Positions 24,344 through 32,555 of a stretch of 57,330 nucleotides of DNA are shown piece by piece. Position 1 is the stretch's first letter; every line of letters begins with the position of its first letter. This stretch comes from Bacillota bacterium (GTDB lineage: Bacteria > Bacillota > Clostridia > Lachnospirales > Lachnospiraceae). The notes beneath the pieces are model-generated. The model had not been told where the DNA came from and searched no databases. It was given only the letters and a program-made list of their open reading frames with translations. Both the position numbers and the translations under genes were made by a program. The stretch covers positions 1-57,330 of the forward strand of contig JAEZWQ010000057.1 of assembly GCA_023420085.1 (NCBI GenBank), given 5' to 3'.

Positions 24344-25669
24344 ATGAATAAAAAAGATGAGATTTTTATATTAGAAGGAAAACCTAGTATAGCAAAGGCA
24401 TTACCAATCTCCTTACAACATGTATTTGCTATGATTGTTGCAAATATTGCACCAGCAATAATTGTTGCAGGAGCACTTAATTTATCTGTAGAACAAAAAG
24501 CACAGATTATTCAGTATGCAATGATTGCTGCAGGAATTGCTACACTTATACAAGTTTATGGATGCAAATATATAGGTTCACGACTTCCACTTATAATGGG
24601 ATTAAATTTTGCGTTTGTACCAGTAATAATTGTAATAGGACAAAATTACTCTTTTTCAGCAGTGTTTGCATCAACAATTTTTGGAGGGCTAGCAATAATA
24701 TTATTTGGTGCTAGTATAATGAAAATTAGACGATTCTTCCCACCATTGGTAACAGGAGTAACGGTTTTAACTATGGGAATATCATTGTATCCAGTAGCCA
24801 TTAACTATATGGCAGGAGGGCAAGGAACTCCAAATTTTGGTGGATGGAAAAATTGGTTAGTAGCAATAATTACACTGTTGGTTGTATATCTTATTTCAGA
24901 GTTTGGAAAAGGGTATTTTAAACTTATGGCAATCCTTATAGGTATATTAGTTGGATATGCATTAGCCCTTTCCCTAGGAATGGTTGATTTTAATGGTGTG
25001 TCTGAAGCTAAATACTTTGCACTTCCTGGATTCCTACCTTTTGGAATCGAATTTAAACTTGGTGCAATAGTAACAATGGTAATTATGTATCTGGTTGCAT
25101 CAGTTGAAATAATTGGCGATATATCATCATTAACCATGGGAGGAATGGGAAGAGAGGCTACCAGTGAAGAAATAACTGGTGGTATAATAGGTAATGGTAT
25201 TACAGCACTTATTGTTTCATGGTTTGGAGGAATGCCAACAGCTACATTCTCACAAAATGTTGGAATAGTATCTATGACAAAGGTTATTTCTAAAAGGGTA
25301 ATTAGTATTGCGGGAATAATCATAATAATAACAGGATTTTTACCAAAATTCGGTGCATTAATGTCTACAATTCCAAATGCAGTATTAGGTGGAGCTACTC
25401 TTACGGTATTTGCTATTATTTCTATAAACGGTATAAGATTAATTGCTGAAGAACCGTTTACAATGAGAAACTGTTCAATATTAGGAATTGCACTAGCCAT
25501 TGGAATAGGAATTTCACAGGTTCCAAGCGCACTAGAACATGCTCCAACATTTTTTAAAACATTTTTTGGTAGTTCACCTGTAATTATATCTACATTGATA
25601 GTATTCATTCTTAACCTAATAATACCAAAAAAGACTTTAGAGCAAGAGGAAAAAGAAAGAGAATTATAG
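24344..25669 (+). CDS. NCS2-family xanthine/uracil permease
   Basis: This 441-residue polytopic membrane protein has about 12-14 hydrophobic segments and is expected to import a purine or pyrimidine base with protons. Family features are the N-terminal SLQHVFAMIVANIAPAIIVA, the GLNFAFVPVIIVIGQ helix, and the QNVGIVSMTKVISKRVISIAG signature in the second half followed by GATLTVFAIISINGIRLI. The NCS2 family covers xanthine, urate and uracil carriers. Xanthine or urate is favoured here because a complete xdhABC lies upstream, separated by the giant surface gene and the island. It has its own promoter and no gene in the same transcript. Length is normal. Confidence 0.8.
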   Translation: MNKKDEIFILEGKPSIAKALPISLQHVFAMIVANIAPAIIVAGALNLSVEQKAQIIQYAMIAAGIATLIQVYGCKYIGSRLPLIMGLNFAFVPVIIVIGQNYSFSAVFASTIFGGLAIILFGASIMKIRRFFPPLVTGVTVLTMGISLYPVAINYMAGGQGTPNFGGWKNWLVAIITLLVVYLISEFGKGYFKLMAILIGILVGYALALSLGMVDFNGVSEAKYFALPGFLPFGIEFKLGAIVTMVIMYLVASVEIIGDISSLTMGGMGREATSEEITGGIIGNGITALIVSWFGGMPTATFSQNVGIVSMTKVISKRVISIAGIIIIITGFLPKFGALMSTIPNAVLGGATLTVFAIISINGIRLIAEEPFTMRNCSILGIALAIGIGISQVPSALEHAPTFFKTFFGSSPVIISTLIVFILNLIIPKKTLEQEEKEREL

Positions 25670-25686
25670 AAATAGCTATTTTTTAA

Positions 25687-25715
25687 TTGAAAAATCATAA
25701 ATTATAACTTATAAT
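25687..25715 (+). promoter_or_regulatory. Promoter of the beta-glucoside operon
   Basis: TTGAAA (25687-25692), 17 bases, TATAAT (25710-25715). Transcription should begin near 25722, one base before the RAT element, so the RNA switch sits at the very 5' end of the transcript. Confidence 0.75.
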
Positions 25716-25722
25716 TTCTTTA

Positions 25723-25781
25723 GGATAGTTATTGAAATTCAAGCTAGACCTGCTTATCTTTTAGGATAAGTGGGTCTTTTT
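25723..25781 (+). promoter_or_regulatory. RAT antiterminator target and overlapping terminator
   Basis: Bases 25723-25751 (ggatagttattg...ctagacct) match the ribonucleic antiterminator layout of LicT/SacY proteins. The paired segments gg/cc, tag/cta and ttga/tcaa are separated by asymmetric internal loops. The 3' part overlaps the 5' arm of a terminator (agacctgcttatc 25746-25758, gataagtgggtct 25765-25777, G-U pairs included, then ttttt). LicT binding to the RAT would prevent the terminator, so licT and the genes behind it are autoregulated. Confidence 0.75.
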
Positions 25782-25800
25782 GTGTATATAGGAGAAACTT

Positions 25801-26646
25801 GTGGTAATTGAAAAAGTTCTAAATAACAATGTTGTAATGGTTATAGAAGAAAACCATGAAAAAGTAATCATGGGAAGAGGAATAGCTTTTGGTAAGAAGG
25901 CAGGGGATGAACTAGATGAAGATAAAATTGAGAAGGTGTTCATTCTCACTAAGGATGAGGCAAAATCTAATTTATTTGAATTGATGGATGAAATACCTAC
26001 AGACTATCTATATCTTACGGAAGAGATTGTTTCATATATTAAGACTCATATATCTAAGCATATAGATGAAATGATATATGTTGCTCTTGTTGACCACATA
26101 TACCGTAGCATAGAGAGAATAAGACAAGGTATATACTTAAAAAATGGATTACTACATGAGATTAAAAGGCTGTATCCTGATGAGTATTATTGTGGAGAAA
26201 AAGCAGTAAAAATAATTGAAAATTTTTTCAAGGGGGGGGTAGAAATACCTCAAGATGAAGCAGCCAATATTGCATTACATATTGTAAATGCTGAATTAGA
26301 TTCGGATGGCATTGATAAGATGTATGAAATGACAATGATAATGCAAGATATAATTAATATAGTTAAATATAAATTTAAGATAGTATTTGATGAAAATAGT
26401 GTGCATTATTACAGATTTATAACACATTTAAAATTTTTTGCTAAAAGAATAGTTGATCACAATACCTATAATGAAGATAATGACGGAGAACTTTTTAATC
26501 TTGTAAAAAATAAGTATATCAATTCTTTTGCGTGTGTGCAGGATATTTGTAAATTTCTTTGTGATAAATATAATTATTGTTTATCAAACGAAGAAATGCT
26601 GTATTTGACACTACACATAGAAAGAATAGTATATAAAACAAAATAA
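25801..26646 (+). CDS. licT: BglG/LicT-family transcription antiterminator
   Basis: This 281-residue RNA-binding regulator has an N-terminal CAT/CAT-RBD domain (about 1-56, VLNNNVVMVIEENHEKVIMGRGIAFGKK). PRD1 contains conserved histidines in VDHIYRSIERI and NIALHIVNAEL, and PRD2 contains RFITHLKFFAKRI and YLTLHIERI. In this family the PTS phosphorylates these histidines and so controls dimerisation and RAT binding. The start is GTG 25801 with aggag at 25790-25794. A RAT/terminator precedes the gene and a beta-glucoside PTS follows. A G8 tract (26232-26239) inside the PRD1 coding region keeps the frame here but could slip. Confidence 0.88.
   Translation: MVIEKVLNNNVVMVIEENHEKVIMGRGIAFGKKAGDELDEDKIEKVFILTKDEAKSNLFELMDEIPTDYLYLTEEIVSYIKTHISKHIDEMIYVALVDHIYRSIERIRQGIYLKNGLLHEIKRLYPDEYYCGEKAVKIIENFFKGGVEIPQDEAANIALHIVNAELDSDGIDKMYEMTMIMQDIINIVKYKFKIVFDENSVHYYRFITHLKFFAKRIVDHNTYNEDNDGELFNLVKNKYINSFACVQDICKFLCDKYNYCLSNEEMLYLTLHIERIVYKTK
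26232..26239 (+). repeat. G8 homopolymer inside licT
   Basis: Eight consecutive G encode Gly-Gly and neighbouring codons of PRD1 (KGGVE) in an AT-rich gene that could use other Gly codons. Gain or loss of one G would truncate the antiterminator. Confidence 0.6.
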
Positions 26647-26651
26647 ATATT

Positions 26652-26678
26652 GGATGGTTACATTAAGTTGGCCAAACC
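26652..26678 (+). promoter_or_regulatory. Second RAT-like element before the PTS gene
   Basis: ggatggttacatt...ggccaaacc keeps the GGAT.GTTAC start and AAACC end of LicT targets and lies in the 52-base gap between licT and the PTS gene, just before its ribosome site. No convincing terminator follows and the upper stem is weak. It could be a degenerate RAT, an mRNA-processing or translation-control site, or coincidence. Confidence 0.4.
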
Positions 26679-26698
26679 GGCGTACAGGAGGAGGAATA

Positions 26699-28612
26699 AT
26701 GAATAAGTACGAAGAGTTATCCAAATTTATTTTGGAAAAAATTGGGGGTAAGGAAAATATCATAAGCCTTACTCATTGCATCACAAGGCTAAGATTTAGA
26801 TTAAAGGATGAAAAACTGGCTGATGATGAAGCACTAAAGGCAAGAAAAGATATTGTAACAATTATGCATAGCGCAGGGCAATATCAAGTTGTTATTGGTA
26901 ATCATGTAAATCAGGTTTATGAAGATTTTTGTAAAGTAGCAGGAATTACTGATGAAAATGACGGCTCAGATAATGAAGAAGCCAATATAGGGTTCTTTAA
27001 TAAAGTTATGGAAGTAATTAGTGGATGCTTTCAGCCAATACTTGGAGTTTTGTGTGCATCAGGTATTATTAAAGGCCTTGTGGCACTATTACAATTTATA
27101 CTTGGAGCAGAGTTTACAGCTACTGGAACATACATTGTTTTAAATGCTGTTGGAGATGGAATGTTCTATTTTTTACCTATATTATTAGGATATTCTGCAT
27201 CAAGGAAATTCAAACTTGATCCAATGATTGGAATGGTAATAGGAGCTATATTAGTATATCCAACTATTCAAACAGATGCAATTGCTGCATTAGGAGAGGC
27301 TATAGGAAATATTCCGTTATTAGGAAGTTATCATAAAACCTTTTTAGGTATTCCTTTTGTATCTGGTAGCTATACTCAAACGGTAGTACCAGTTGTTATA
27401 ATAGTATTAATTGCATCTAAATTTGAAAAATTATTCAAAAGAATTATACCAGATGTAATTAAAAAGTTTATAGTACCATTTTTAGTATTGTTAATAAGTG
27501 TTCCATTAGGATTACTTTTAATAGGTCCAGTAGTTTCATTACTTACTAATCTATTAAGTAGTTCGTATACAGTATTATTTGAATTTTCACCAATGCTTAC
27601 TGGCTTATTAATCGGTTTTTTCTGGATGATACTAGTAATATTTGGTTTACATTGGGCGCTAGTACCAATTTTTATGCTAAATATAACACAATTAGGTTAT
27701 GATACTATACTTGTTGCACTATTTGGGCATTCATTTGCATTGATGGGTGCATTAATTGCTATGTATATTAAACAAAGAGATAAAGAAGCGAAAGCCATGG
27801 TAATACCAGCTATCATATCTGCATTATTTGGTGTAACTGAACCGGGTATATATGGGTTTACACTACCTGAAAGACGTCCATTTATTTTTGCATGTACTGC
27901 CTCTGCAGCTGCAGGAGCTATATTTACTGCAATAGGTGGAAAATGCTACATAATGGGTGGACTTGGTATCTTTGGAGTTGTAAATCATATTAGCCCACAA
28001 GGAGATGCGACAGGGATGTATTTATCTTTCGTATCAATAGCGATTTCACTCGTTATTGCATTTGTTTTAACTTATTTCTTCTGGAATTATAAAGATAATA
28101 TTGTAGCAGATAAAAGTGGGGTAAAAGAAACTGATGAAAAAGGGGTAATGGATAAAATTGTAGTTAATTCACCAATGAAGGGAGATATAATAAAGCTAGA
28201 AGATGTAGAAGATGAAGCTTTTTCAGCAGGGGTCTTAGGAAAAGGTGTAGGAATTATACCAAAGGATGGAGCTGTATATGCACCATTTGACGGCACGGTT
28301 GTGACAGTTTTTCCTACAAAGCATGCACTTGGATTGATTAGTGATACAGGAGCAGAATTACTTATTCACATAGGTATAAATACTGTAAACCTTGAAGGCA
28401 GAGGGTTTATATCTCATGTAGAAAATGGAAGTAAGGTTAAACAGGGGCAATTATTGTTAGAAGTTGATTTGGATCTGTTGAAAAAAGAAGGATATAACAT
28501 TCAGACACCAGTATTAATTACAAATGTTGGTGACTTTATTGATGTAATAGAAACTGATAAGAAGAACATAGATAAGAATGATGTTATATTAACAGGAGTT
28601 TTTGCAAAATAA
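26699..28612 (+). CDS. bglP: PTS beta-glucoside transporter EIIBCA
   Basis: This 637-residue fused permease imports and phosphorylates beta-glucosides such as cellobiose, arbutin or salicin. The EIIB domain comes first, with phospho-acceptor C27 (SLTHCITRLRF). The EIIC membrane domain (about 100-460) contains FGVTEPGIYGFTLP and the conserved NHISPQGDATG. The C-terminal EIIA domain (about 490-637) carries active H557 in LLIHIGINTV. The start is ATG 26699 behind aggaggagg; an in-frame upstream codon at 26654 would lie inside the RAT-like element and is unlikely. It stands between licT and the phospho-beta-glucosidase, the standard licT-bglPH arrangement. Confidence 0.88.
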   Translation: MNKYEELSKFILEKIGGKENIISLTHCITRLRFRLKDEKLADDEALKARKDIVTIMHSAGQYQVVIGNHVNQVYEDFCKVAGITDENDGSDNEEANIGFFNKVMEVISGCFQPILGVLCASGIIKGLVALLQFILGAEFTATGTYIVLNAVGDGMFYFLPILLGYSASRKFKLDPMIGMVIGAILVYPTIQTDAIAALGEAIGNIPLLGSYHKTFLGIPFVSGSYTQTVVPVVIIVLIASKFEKLFKRIIPDVIKKFIVPFLVLLISVPLGLLLIGPVVSLLTNLLSSSYTVLFEFSPMLTGLLIGFFWMILVIFGLHWALVPIFMLNITQLGYDTILVALFGHSFALMGALIAMYIKQRDKEAKAMVIPAIISALFGVTEPGIYGFTLPERRPFIFACTASAAAGAIFTAIGGKCYIMGGLGIFGVVNHISPQGDATGMYLSFVSIAISLVIAFVLTYFFWNYKDNIVADKSGVKETDEKGVMDKIVVNSPMKGDIIKLEDVEDEAFSAGVLGKGVGIIPKDGAVYAPFDGTVVTVFPTKHALGLISDTGAELLIHIGINTVNLEGRGFISHVENGSKVKQGQLLLEVDLDLLKKEGYNIQTPVLITNVGDFIDVIETDKKNIDKNDVILTGVFAK

Positions 28613-28650
28613 TAAATAAAATAATAATACAACTATTTTTGGAGGTATAT

Positions 28651-30084
28651 ATGACATTTAGAAAAGATTTTTTATGGGGCGGTGCAGTAGCTGCCAATCA
28701 GTGTGAAGGTGCATGGAATGTAGATGGAAAAGGTGTATCTTGCCCAGATATTTGTACTGGAGGTAGTCATACGGTGTCAAAGAGGATAACACCAGAAATA
28801 GAAGAGGGTACATTTTATCCAAGCCATGAGGCGATTGATTTTTATCATAGATATAAGGAAGATATAAAATTATTTGCAGAAATGGGATACAAGGTTTTTA
28901 GATTTTCTATAAACTGGACAAGAATTTTTCCTACTGGAGAGGAAGATAGTCCAAATGAAAAAGGCCTTGAATTCTATGATAATGTAATAAATGAGTGTAG
29001 AAAATATAATATTGAGCCACTTATTACAATATCTCATTATGAGGTACCATTTGCCCTAACTAAAAAATACAATGGTTGGGCAAGCAGAGAAATGATAGAT
29101 ATCTTTGTTAAGTATGCAAAAGTTCTATTTGAAAGATATAAAGGAAAAGTGAAATATTGGCTAACTTTTAATGAGATAAATAGCGCAACAAAACCATTTG
29201 GTGGTTTTCTGTCTCAAGGAATCTTAAATGAAGGTACAAAAGATTTTATGAATCAAGTGGATATTCCTCAATTAAGATTTCAAGGGTTACATCATCAATT
29301 TGTTGCATCTGCTAAGGCAGTTAAACTAGCACATGAGATTGATCCTAATTATTTAGTAGGATGTATGCAAATATTTGCAGTACAGTATCCATACACATGC
29401 AATCCTAAGGATATTGTAAAGGCTCAAAGGGAAAATCAAGTGCTTAACTGGTTCTGCGGAGATGTACAAGTTAGAGGAGAATATCCTTATTATATGGATA
29501 GATACTTTAGCGAAAATAACATACATGTAAAGAAAAAAGATGGAGATGATGAAATTTTGAAGGAAGGTAAGGTAGATTATTATACTTTCTCTTACTATAT
29601 GTCATCTTGTGCTACGGATGAAGAGGCAGAAGAAAGTGGTGGAAATATAATAGGAGGAGTTAAGAATCCTTATCTTGATGCAAGTGATTGGGGATGGCAA
29701 ATAGATCCAATAGGACTTAGATATTCACTAAATGAGATATATGCTAGATATAATATTCCACTAATGGTGGTTGAAAATGGCCTAGGTGCTTATGATAAAA
29801 AAGAAGAAGATGGAAGCATAAATGACTTTTATAGAATAGATTATTTAAGAAAACACATTGAACAAATGAGAGAAGCTGTAAAAGATGGAGTCGATTTAAT
29901 GGGATATACTCCATGGGGATGCATAGACTTAGTAAGTGCTTCTACAGGAGAAATGGCAAAAAGATATGGATTTATCTTTGTAGATAAATATGATGATGGA
30001 AGTGGTGATTTATCAAGGCATAAGAAGGCATCATTTGAATGGTATAAAAAAGTTATTAGCACTAATGGGGAAGATCTAAATTAG
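28651..30084 (+). CDS. bglA: 6-phospho-beta-glucosidase, GH1
   Basis: This 477-residue cytoplasmic glycosidase cleaves the phosphorylated beta-glucosides delivered by the PTS. GH1 features are the N-terminal FLWGGAVAANQCEGA, the acid/base E175 in TFNEIN and the nucleophile E375 in VVENGLG. The ending GCIDLVSASTGEMAKRYGF is the signature of enzymes that bind a 6-phosphate. The start is ATG 28651 with ggagg at 28641-28645; an in-frame TTG at 28639 overlaps the ribosome site and is rejected. It follows the PTS gene by 38 bases with no terminator, so it belongs to the operon. The symbol could also be bglH. Confidence 0.88.
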   Translation: MTFRKDFLWGGAVAANQCEGAWNVDGKGVSCPDICTGGSHTVSKRITPEIEEGTFYPSHEAIDFYHRYKEDIKLFAEMGYKVFRFSINWTRIFPTGEEDSPNEKGLEFYDNVINECRKYNIEPLITISHYEVPFALTKKYNGWASREMIDIFVKYAKVLFERYKGKVKYWLTFNEINSATKPFGGFLSQGILNEGTKDFMNQVDIPQLRFQGLHHQFVASAKAVKLAHEIDPNYLVGCMQIFAVQYPYTCNPKDIVKAQRENQVLNWFCGDVQVRGEYPYYMDRYFSENNIHVKKKDGDDEILKEGKVDYYTFSYYMSSCATDEEAEESGGNIIGGVKNPYLDASDWGWQIDPIGLRYSLNEIYARYNIPLMVVENGLGAYDKKEEDGSINDFYRIDYLRKHIEQMREAVKDGVDLMGYTPWGCIDLVSASTGEMAKRYGFIFVDKYDDGSGDLSRHKKASFEWYKKVISTNGEDLN

Positions 30085-30086
30085 TA

Positions 30087-30117
30087 TTGACCTAAAGTAT
30101 ACTTTAACATATATAAT
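30087..30117 (+). promoter_or_regulatory. Promoter with MerR/AdhR-like operator before the alcohol dehydrogenase
   Basis: TTGACC (30087-30092) and TATAAT (30112-30117) are 19 bases apart (TATATA at 30110 would give 17). The spacer holds a perfect 14-base palindrome, taaagtatacttta (30093-30106). Read as 7-4-7, cctaaag-tata-ctttaac matches the CTTAAAG-N4-CTTTAAG target of Bacillus AdhR (recalled from memory) at 12 of 14 positions. A 19-base spacer with a dyad between the boxes is the MerR hallmark. No merR gene lies in the window. Confidence 0.6.
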
Positions 30118-30147
30118 TATATTAAAATATAAGGAAGGAGAGCATTA

Positions 30148-30177
30148 ATGTATTTTGCATTAAATGCGCTATGGTAG
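30148..30177 (+). CDS. Nine-codon mini-ORF overlapping the adh start region
   Basis: ATG 30148 reads MYFALNALW and stops at 30175-30177. It has the only good ribosome site of the region (aaggaaggagag, about 30131-30142). The dehydrogenase start at 30183 has none, so the mini-ORF may load ribosomes for it by reinitiation. It might instead be a relic of a frameshifted N terminus. Confidence 0.4.
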   Translation: MYFALNALW

Positions 30178-30182
30178 TTATT

Positions 30183-31343
30183 ATGTTAGGGAACTTTATT
30201 TATCATAATCCAACAAAGTTATTATTTGGTAAATCTTCAATCGATATGATGAAAGATGAACTAAATAAATATGGTGATAATGTTTTGTTAATTTATGGCA
30301 AAGGATCAATCAAAAATAATGGAATCTATGATAAGGTCATTAATATACTAAAAAATTGTAATAAGAATGTTATAGAATTATCTGGAGTTATGCCTAATCC
30401 AACTGTCAAAAAACTTGATGAGGGAAGAAAGGTTGCTAAAGAAAATGATATTGATTTTATATTGGCAGTTGGTGGGGGATCGGTTATAGATTATGCTAAG
30501 GGTGTGTCAGCAACAACACATTTTGATGGAAATGCATGGGAACATTTCTATATTAATATGAATGATCCTAAAAATAAGGTGATTCCTATGGGATGTATTT
30601 TAACTATGGTTGGAACTGGATCTGAGATGAACGGAGGATCAGTTATAACAGATGAAGAAAGCGGCCTAAAAATTGGAAAGGTATTTGGGGCTGAATTATT
30701 TCCAAAATTTGCGGTACTTGATCCAACATATACTTTTACTACATCTAAATATCAAATGACAGCGGGAATATTTGACATAATGAGTCATATAATGGAACAG
30801 TATTTTTCTGGAGATGATGATAATGTTAGTGATTATATAGCAGAAGCATTAATGAAGTCGATTATTAGAAATTCTCGTATTGCATATGAAGATCCAAGTA
30901 ACTATGAAGCAAGAAGTAATATAATGTGGGCTTCTACATGGGCGTTGAACACTCTTATAGGAATGGGCAAAGAACAAGACTGGATGGTTCATATGATAGG
31001 CCAGGCTATTGGTGGAGTGACTGATGCTACTCATGGAATGACGCTTGCAAGTGTAAGCCTACCTTATTATCGAATGGTTATGGAAGATGCACCTGAAAAG
31101 TTTAAGAAGTTTGCAGTAAATGTTTTTGGAGTAGCTGATAATAATAAGTCCGATATGGAAATAGCTAAAGAAGGGCTTGAAAAATTAGAGGAATGGATGA
31201 AAGAATTAAACTTAGTTCTTGATCCAAGAGAAATAGGGGTTAATAACAAAAACATTGAAAAAATATTGGATGGTGTATTTATCCTAGATGGTGGATATAA
31301 GAAGCTTACAAGAGAGGAGATAAAAACTATAATATTACTGTAA
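30183..31343 (+). CDS. Iron-containing (type III) alcohol dehydrogenase, butanol-dehydrogenase-like
   Basis: This 386-residue protein is expected to reduce aldehydes with NAD(P)H or oxidise alcohols. Its N terminus, MLGNFIYHNPTKLLFGKSSI, is typical of the YugJ/BdhA group. The dinucleotide site shows AVGGGSVIDYAKG (about 98-110), followed by TMVGTGSEMNGGSVI. Metal ligands are in the segments DIMSHIMEQYF and GVTDATHGMTLA. An upstream ATG at 30171 in frame is less likely because family members begin MLGNF. It has its own promoter with an AdhR-like operator, so carbonyl-stress control is plausible. An IS256-type left end begins at the stop codon, so the last residues may be altered. Confidence 0.85.
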   Translation: MLGNFIYHNPTKLLFGKSSIDMMKDELNKYGDNVLLIYGKGSIKNNGIYDKVINILKNCNKNVIELSGVMPNPTVKKLDEGRKVAKENDIDFILAVGGGSVIDYAKGVSATTHFDGNAWEHFYINMNDPKNKVIPMGCILTMVGTGSEMNGGSVITDEESGLKIGKVFGAELFPKFAVLDPTYTFTTSKYQMTAGIFDIMSHIMEQYFSGDDDNVSDYIAEALMKSIIRNSRIAYEDPSNYEARSNIMWASTWALNTLIGMGKEQDWMVHMIGQAIGGVTDATHGMTLASVSLPYYRMVMEDAPEKFKKFAVNVFGVADNNKSDMEIAKEGLEKLEEWMKELNLVLDPREIGVNNKNIEKILDGVFILDGGYKKLTREEIKTIILL

Positions 31344-31556
31344 TTAGTTTTGTATAAACTATAAAAACCTATATATCCTCTTGGATTAATATTAAAATAA
31401 ATATTAATTCAGGAGGATTTTTTTATGGCAAGAAGAAAAATGGATCCAGAACGTGAAGGGTTAATCAAAGGGTTACTACAACACTATCAGCTAAAACATG
31501 TTAATGGCGTCTAGTGAATGTTAAGAAATTTACAAGAGGATACTCTGTATAAATAA
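31340..31556 (+). mobile_element. Truncated IS256-type element (left end and dead transposase start)
   Basis: From the adh stop onward the sequence (ctgtaattagttttgtataaac...) parallels the IS left end at 57207-57330. The shared leader is atattaattcaggagga. The transposase starts at 31425 (MARRKMDPEREGLIKGLLQHYQ...VNGV) and then hits TAG and TGA (31512-31517). It continues in frame as MLRNLQEDTLYK and stops again at 31554. Only about 40 codons of a ~400-codon IS256-family gene remain. Confidence 0.8.
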
Positions 31557-31691
31557 AAAGATTCAGCATTTTTAGATTTTGAGGTTACAATGCTCATAGT
31601 ACAATATCATCTTTAATATATTATGGTTATAAGACAATACAATAGACAAAAACAAAAAAATTGACATAATAAAAGCAGGCTATATAAGTAA

Positions 31692-31898
31692 GGTGACCCA
31701 AAAAGTTGGACCTAAAAAATCAATTTTTTGGAGGTCAGTTTTTTTATGGCAAAATATAGTACAGAATTAAAAATGAAAGTAGTGAAAGCATACCTAAATA
31801 ATGAAGGCGGCTATGAATTTTTAGCTAAGAAATATGGAATTAGTAATGAATCAATTGTAAGAAGATGGATTAACGCATTAAAAAAATATATACATTAA
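31692..31898 (+). mobile_element. IS3-family remnant with truncated orfA
   Basis: The sequence ggtgacccaaaaagttggac (31692-31711) looks like an IS3/IS150-type inverted-repeat end. It leads to a 50-codon frame from ATG 31746 with ggagg at 31730-31734. The product MAKYSTELKMKVVKAYLNNE...KKYGISNESIVRRWINAL is the helix-turn-helix start of an OrfA transposase, cut at a stop at 31896. No orfB or right end is present; the sequence passes directly into a relaxase tail. Confidence 0.75.
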
Positions 31899-32413
31899 TC
31901 AAACAGGCTAAAATTATGAAAGAAAATAAAACCATCTATGATAAATACAAGGGATCCGATAACTCTATCTTCAGTAAAATAGCAGGAGCAAGTAAAGAGG
32001 AATACTACAACGCTCATAAAGAAGAAATTGATAAATATATTAGGGCAAAATCTATCCTTAAAAAATTAAGTGGAAGTGAAAAGATAGGAACAAAAAAATG
32101 GGAGAAAGAAAAGGCAGTCTTACAGACAGATATAAATCATCTTACCTTCAATCAAAAATTCATAAAAGAGGAAATAGAGCAAATTAACCATATCAAATAT
32201 GTAGTAGGTGAAGTAAATAAAGACTTTGGAATAGATATAAATATTGATATAGAAATAGCATATAAAAAAGCTATTGCAAGAGGGGAAAAGCCAAGTGTTA
32301 AAATGGCACTTGAGGAATTTCAAAGGCAGATTAAAAAAGAGGATAGACAAAAAGCATGGGCAAGAGAACATTACAAGAACAAAGACCATAGCCATAAGGA
32401 AACTGAGAGATAG
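31899..32413 (+). pseudogene. C-terminal fragment of a conjugative-element protein, probably a relaxase
   Basis: The open frame enters from the IS3 remnant without its own start (IKQAKIMKENKTIYDKYKGS) and runs to 32413. It is highly charged and helical. The pattern FSKIAGASKEEYYNAHKEEIDKYIRAKSIL, a KKWEKEKAVL turn and a Lys/Arg-rich end resembles the C-terminal region of MobA/MobL-type relaxases of Tn1549-like and Tn5252-like elements. This is recognised by pattern only. The catalytic N-terminal domain is missing, so it is not a working nickase. An ATG at 31916 could yield a 165-residue protein, but no good ribosome site precedes it. Confidence 0.5.
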
Positions 32414-32555
32414 AAAAGAGTCTATATTTTTGGTATAATTATAGCAATTAGACTTTGAAAATATGATGGAGAATTGGCTTACAAGCTATAAGCTAAATGC
32501 AATAAAGAATAATGGCTTCAAGTTGTAGCCAAAAAAATTATTGGAGGCGCATTTT

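Noticed and set aside
24805..25698. 297-codon minus-strand frame opposite the NCS2 permease
   Set aside because: Shadow of a hydrophobic membrane-protein gene; the plus-strand product matches a known family and has promoter and ribosome site.
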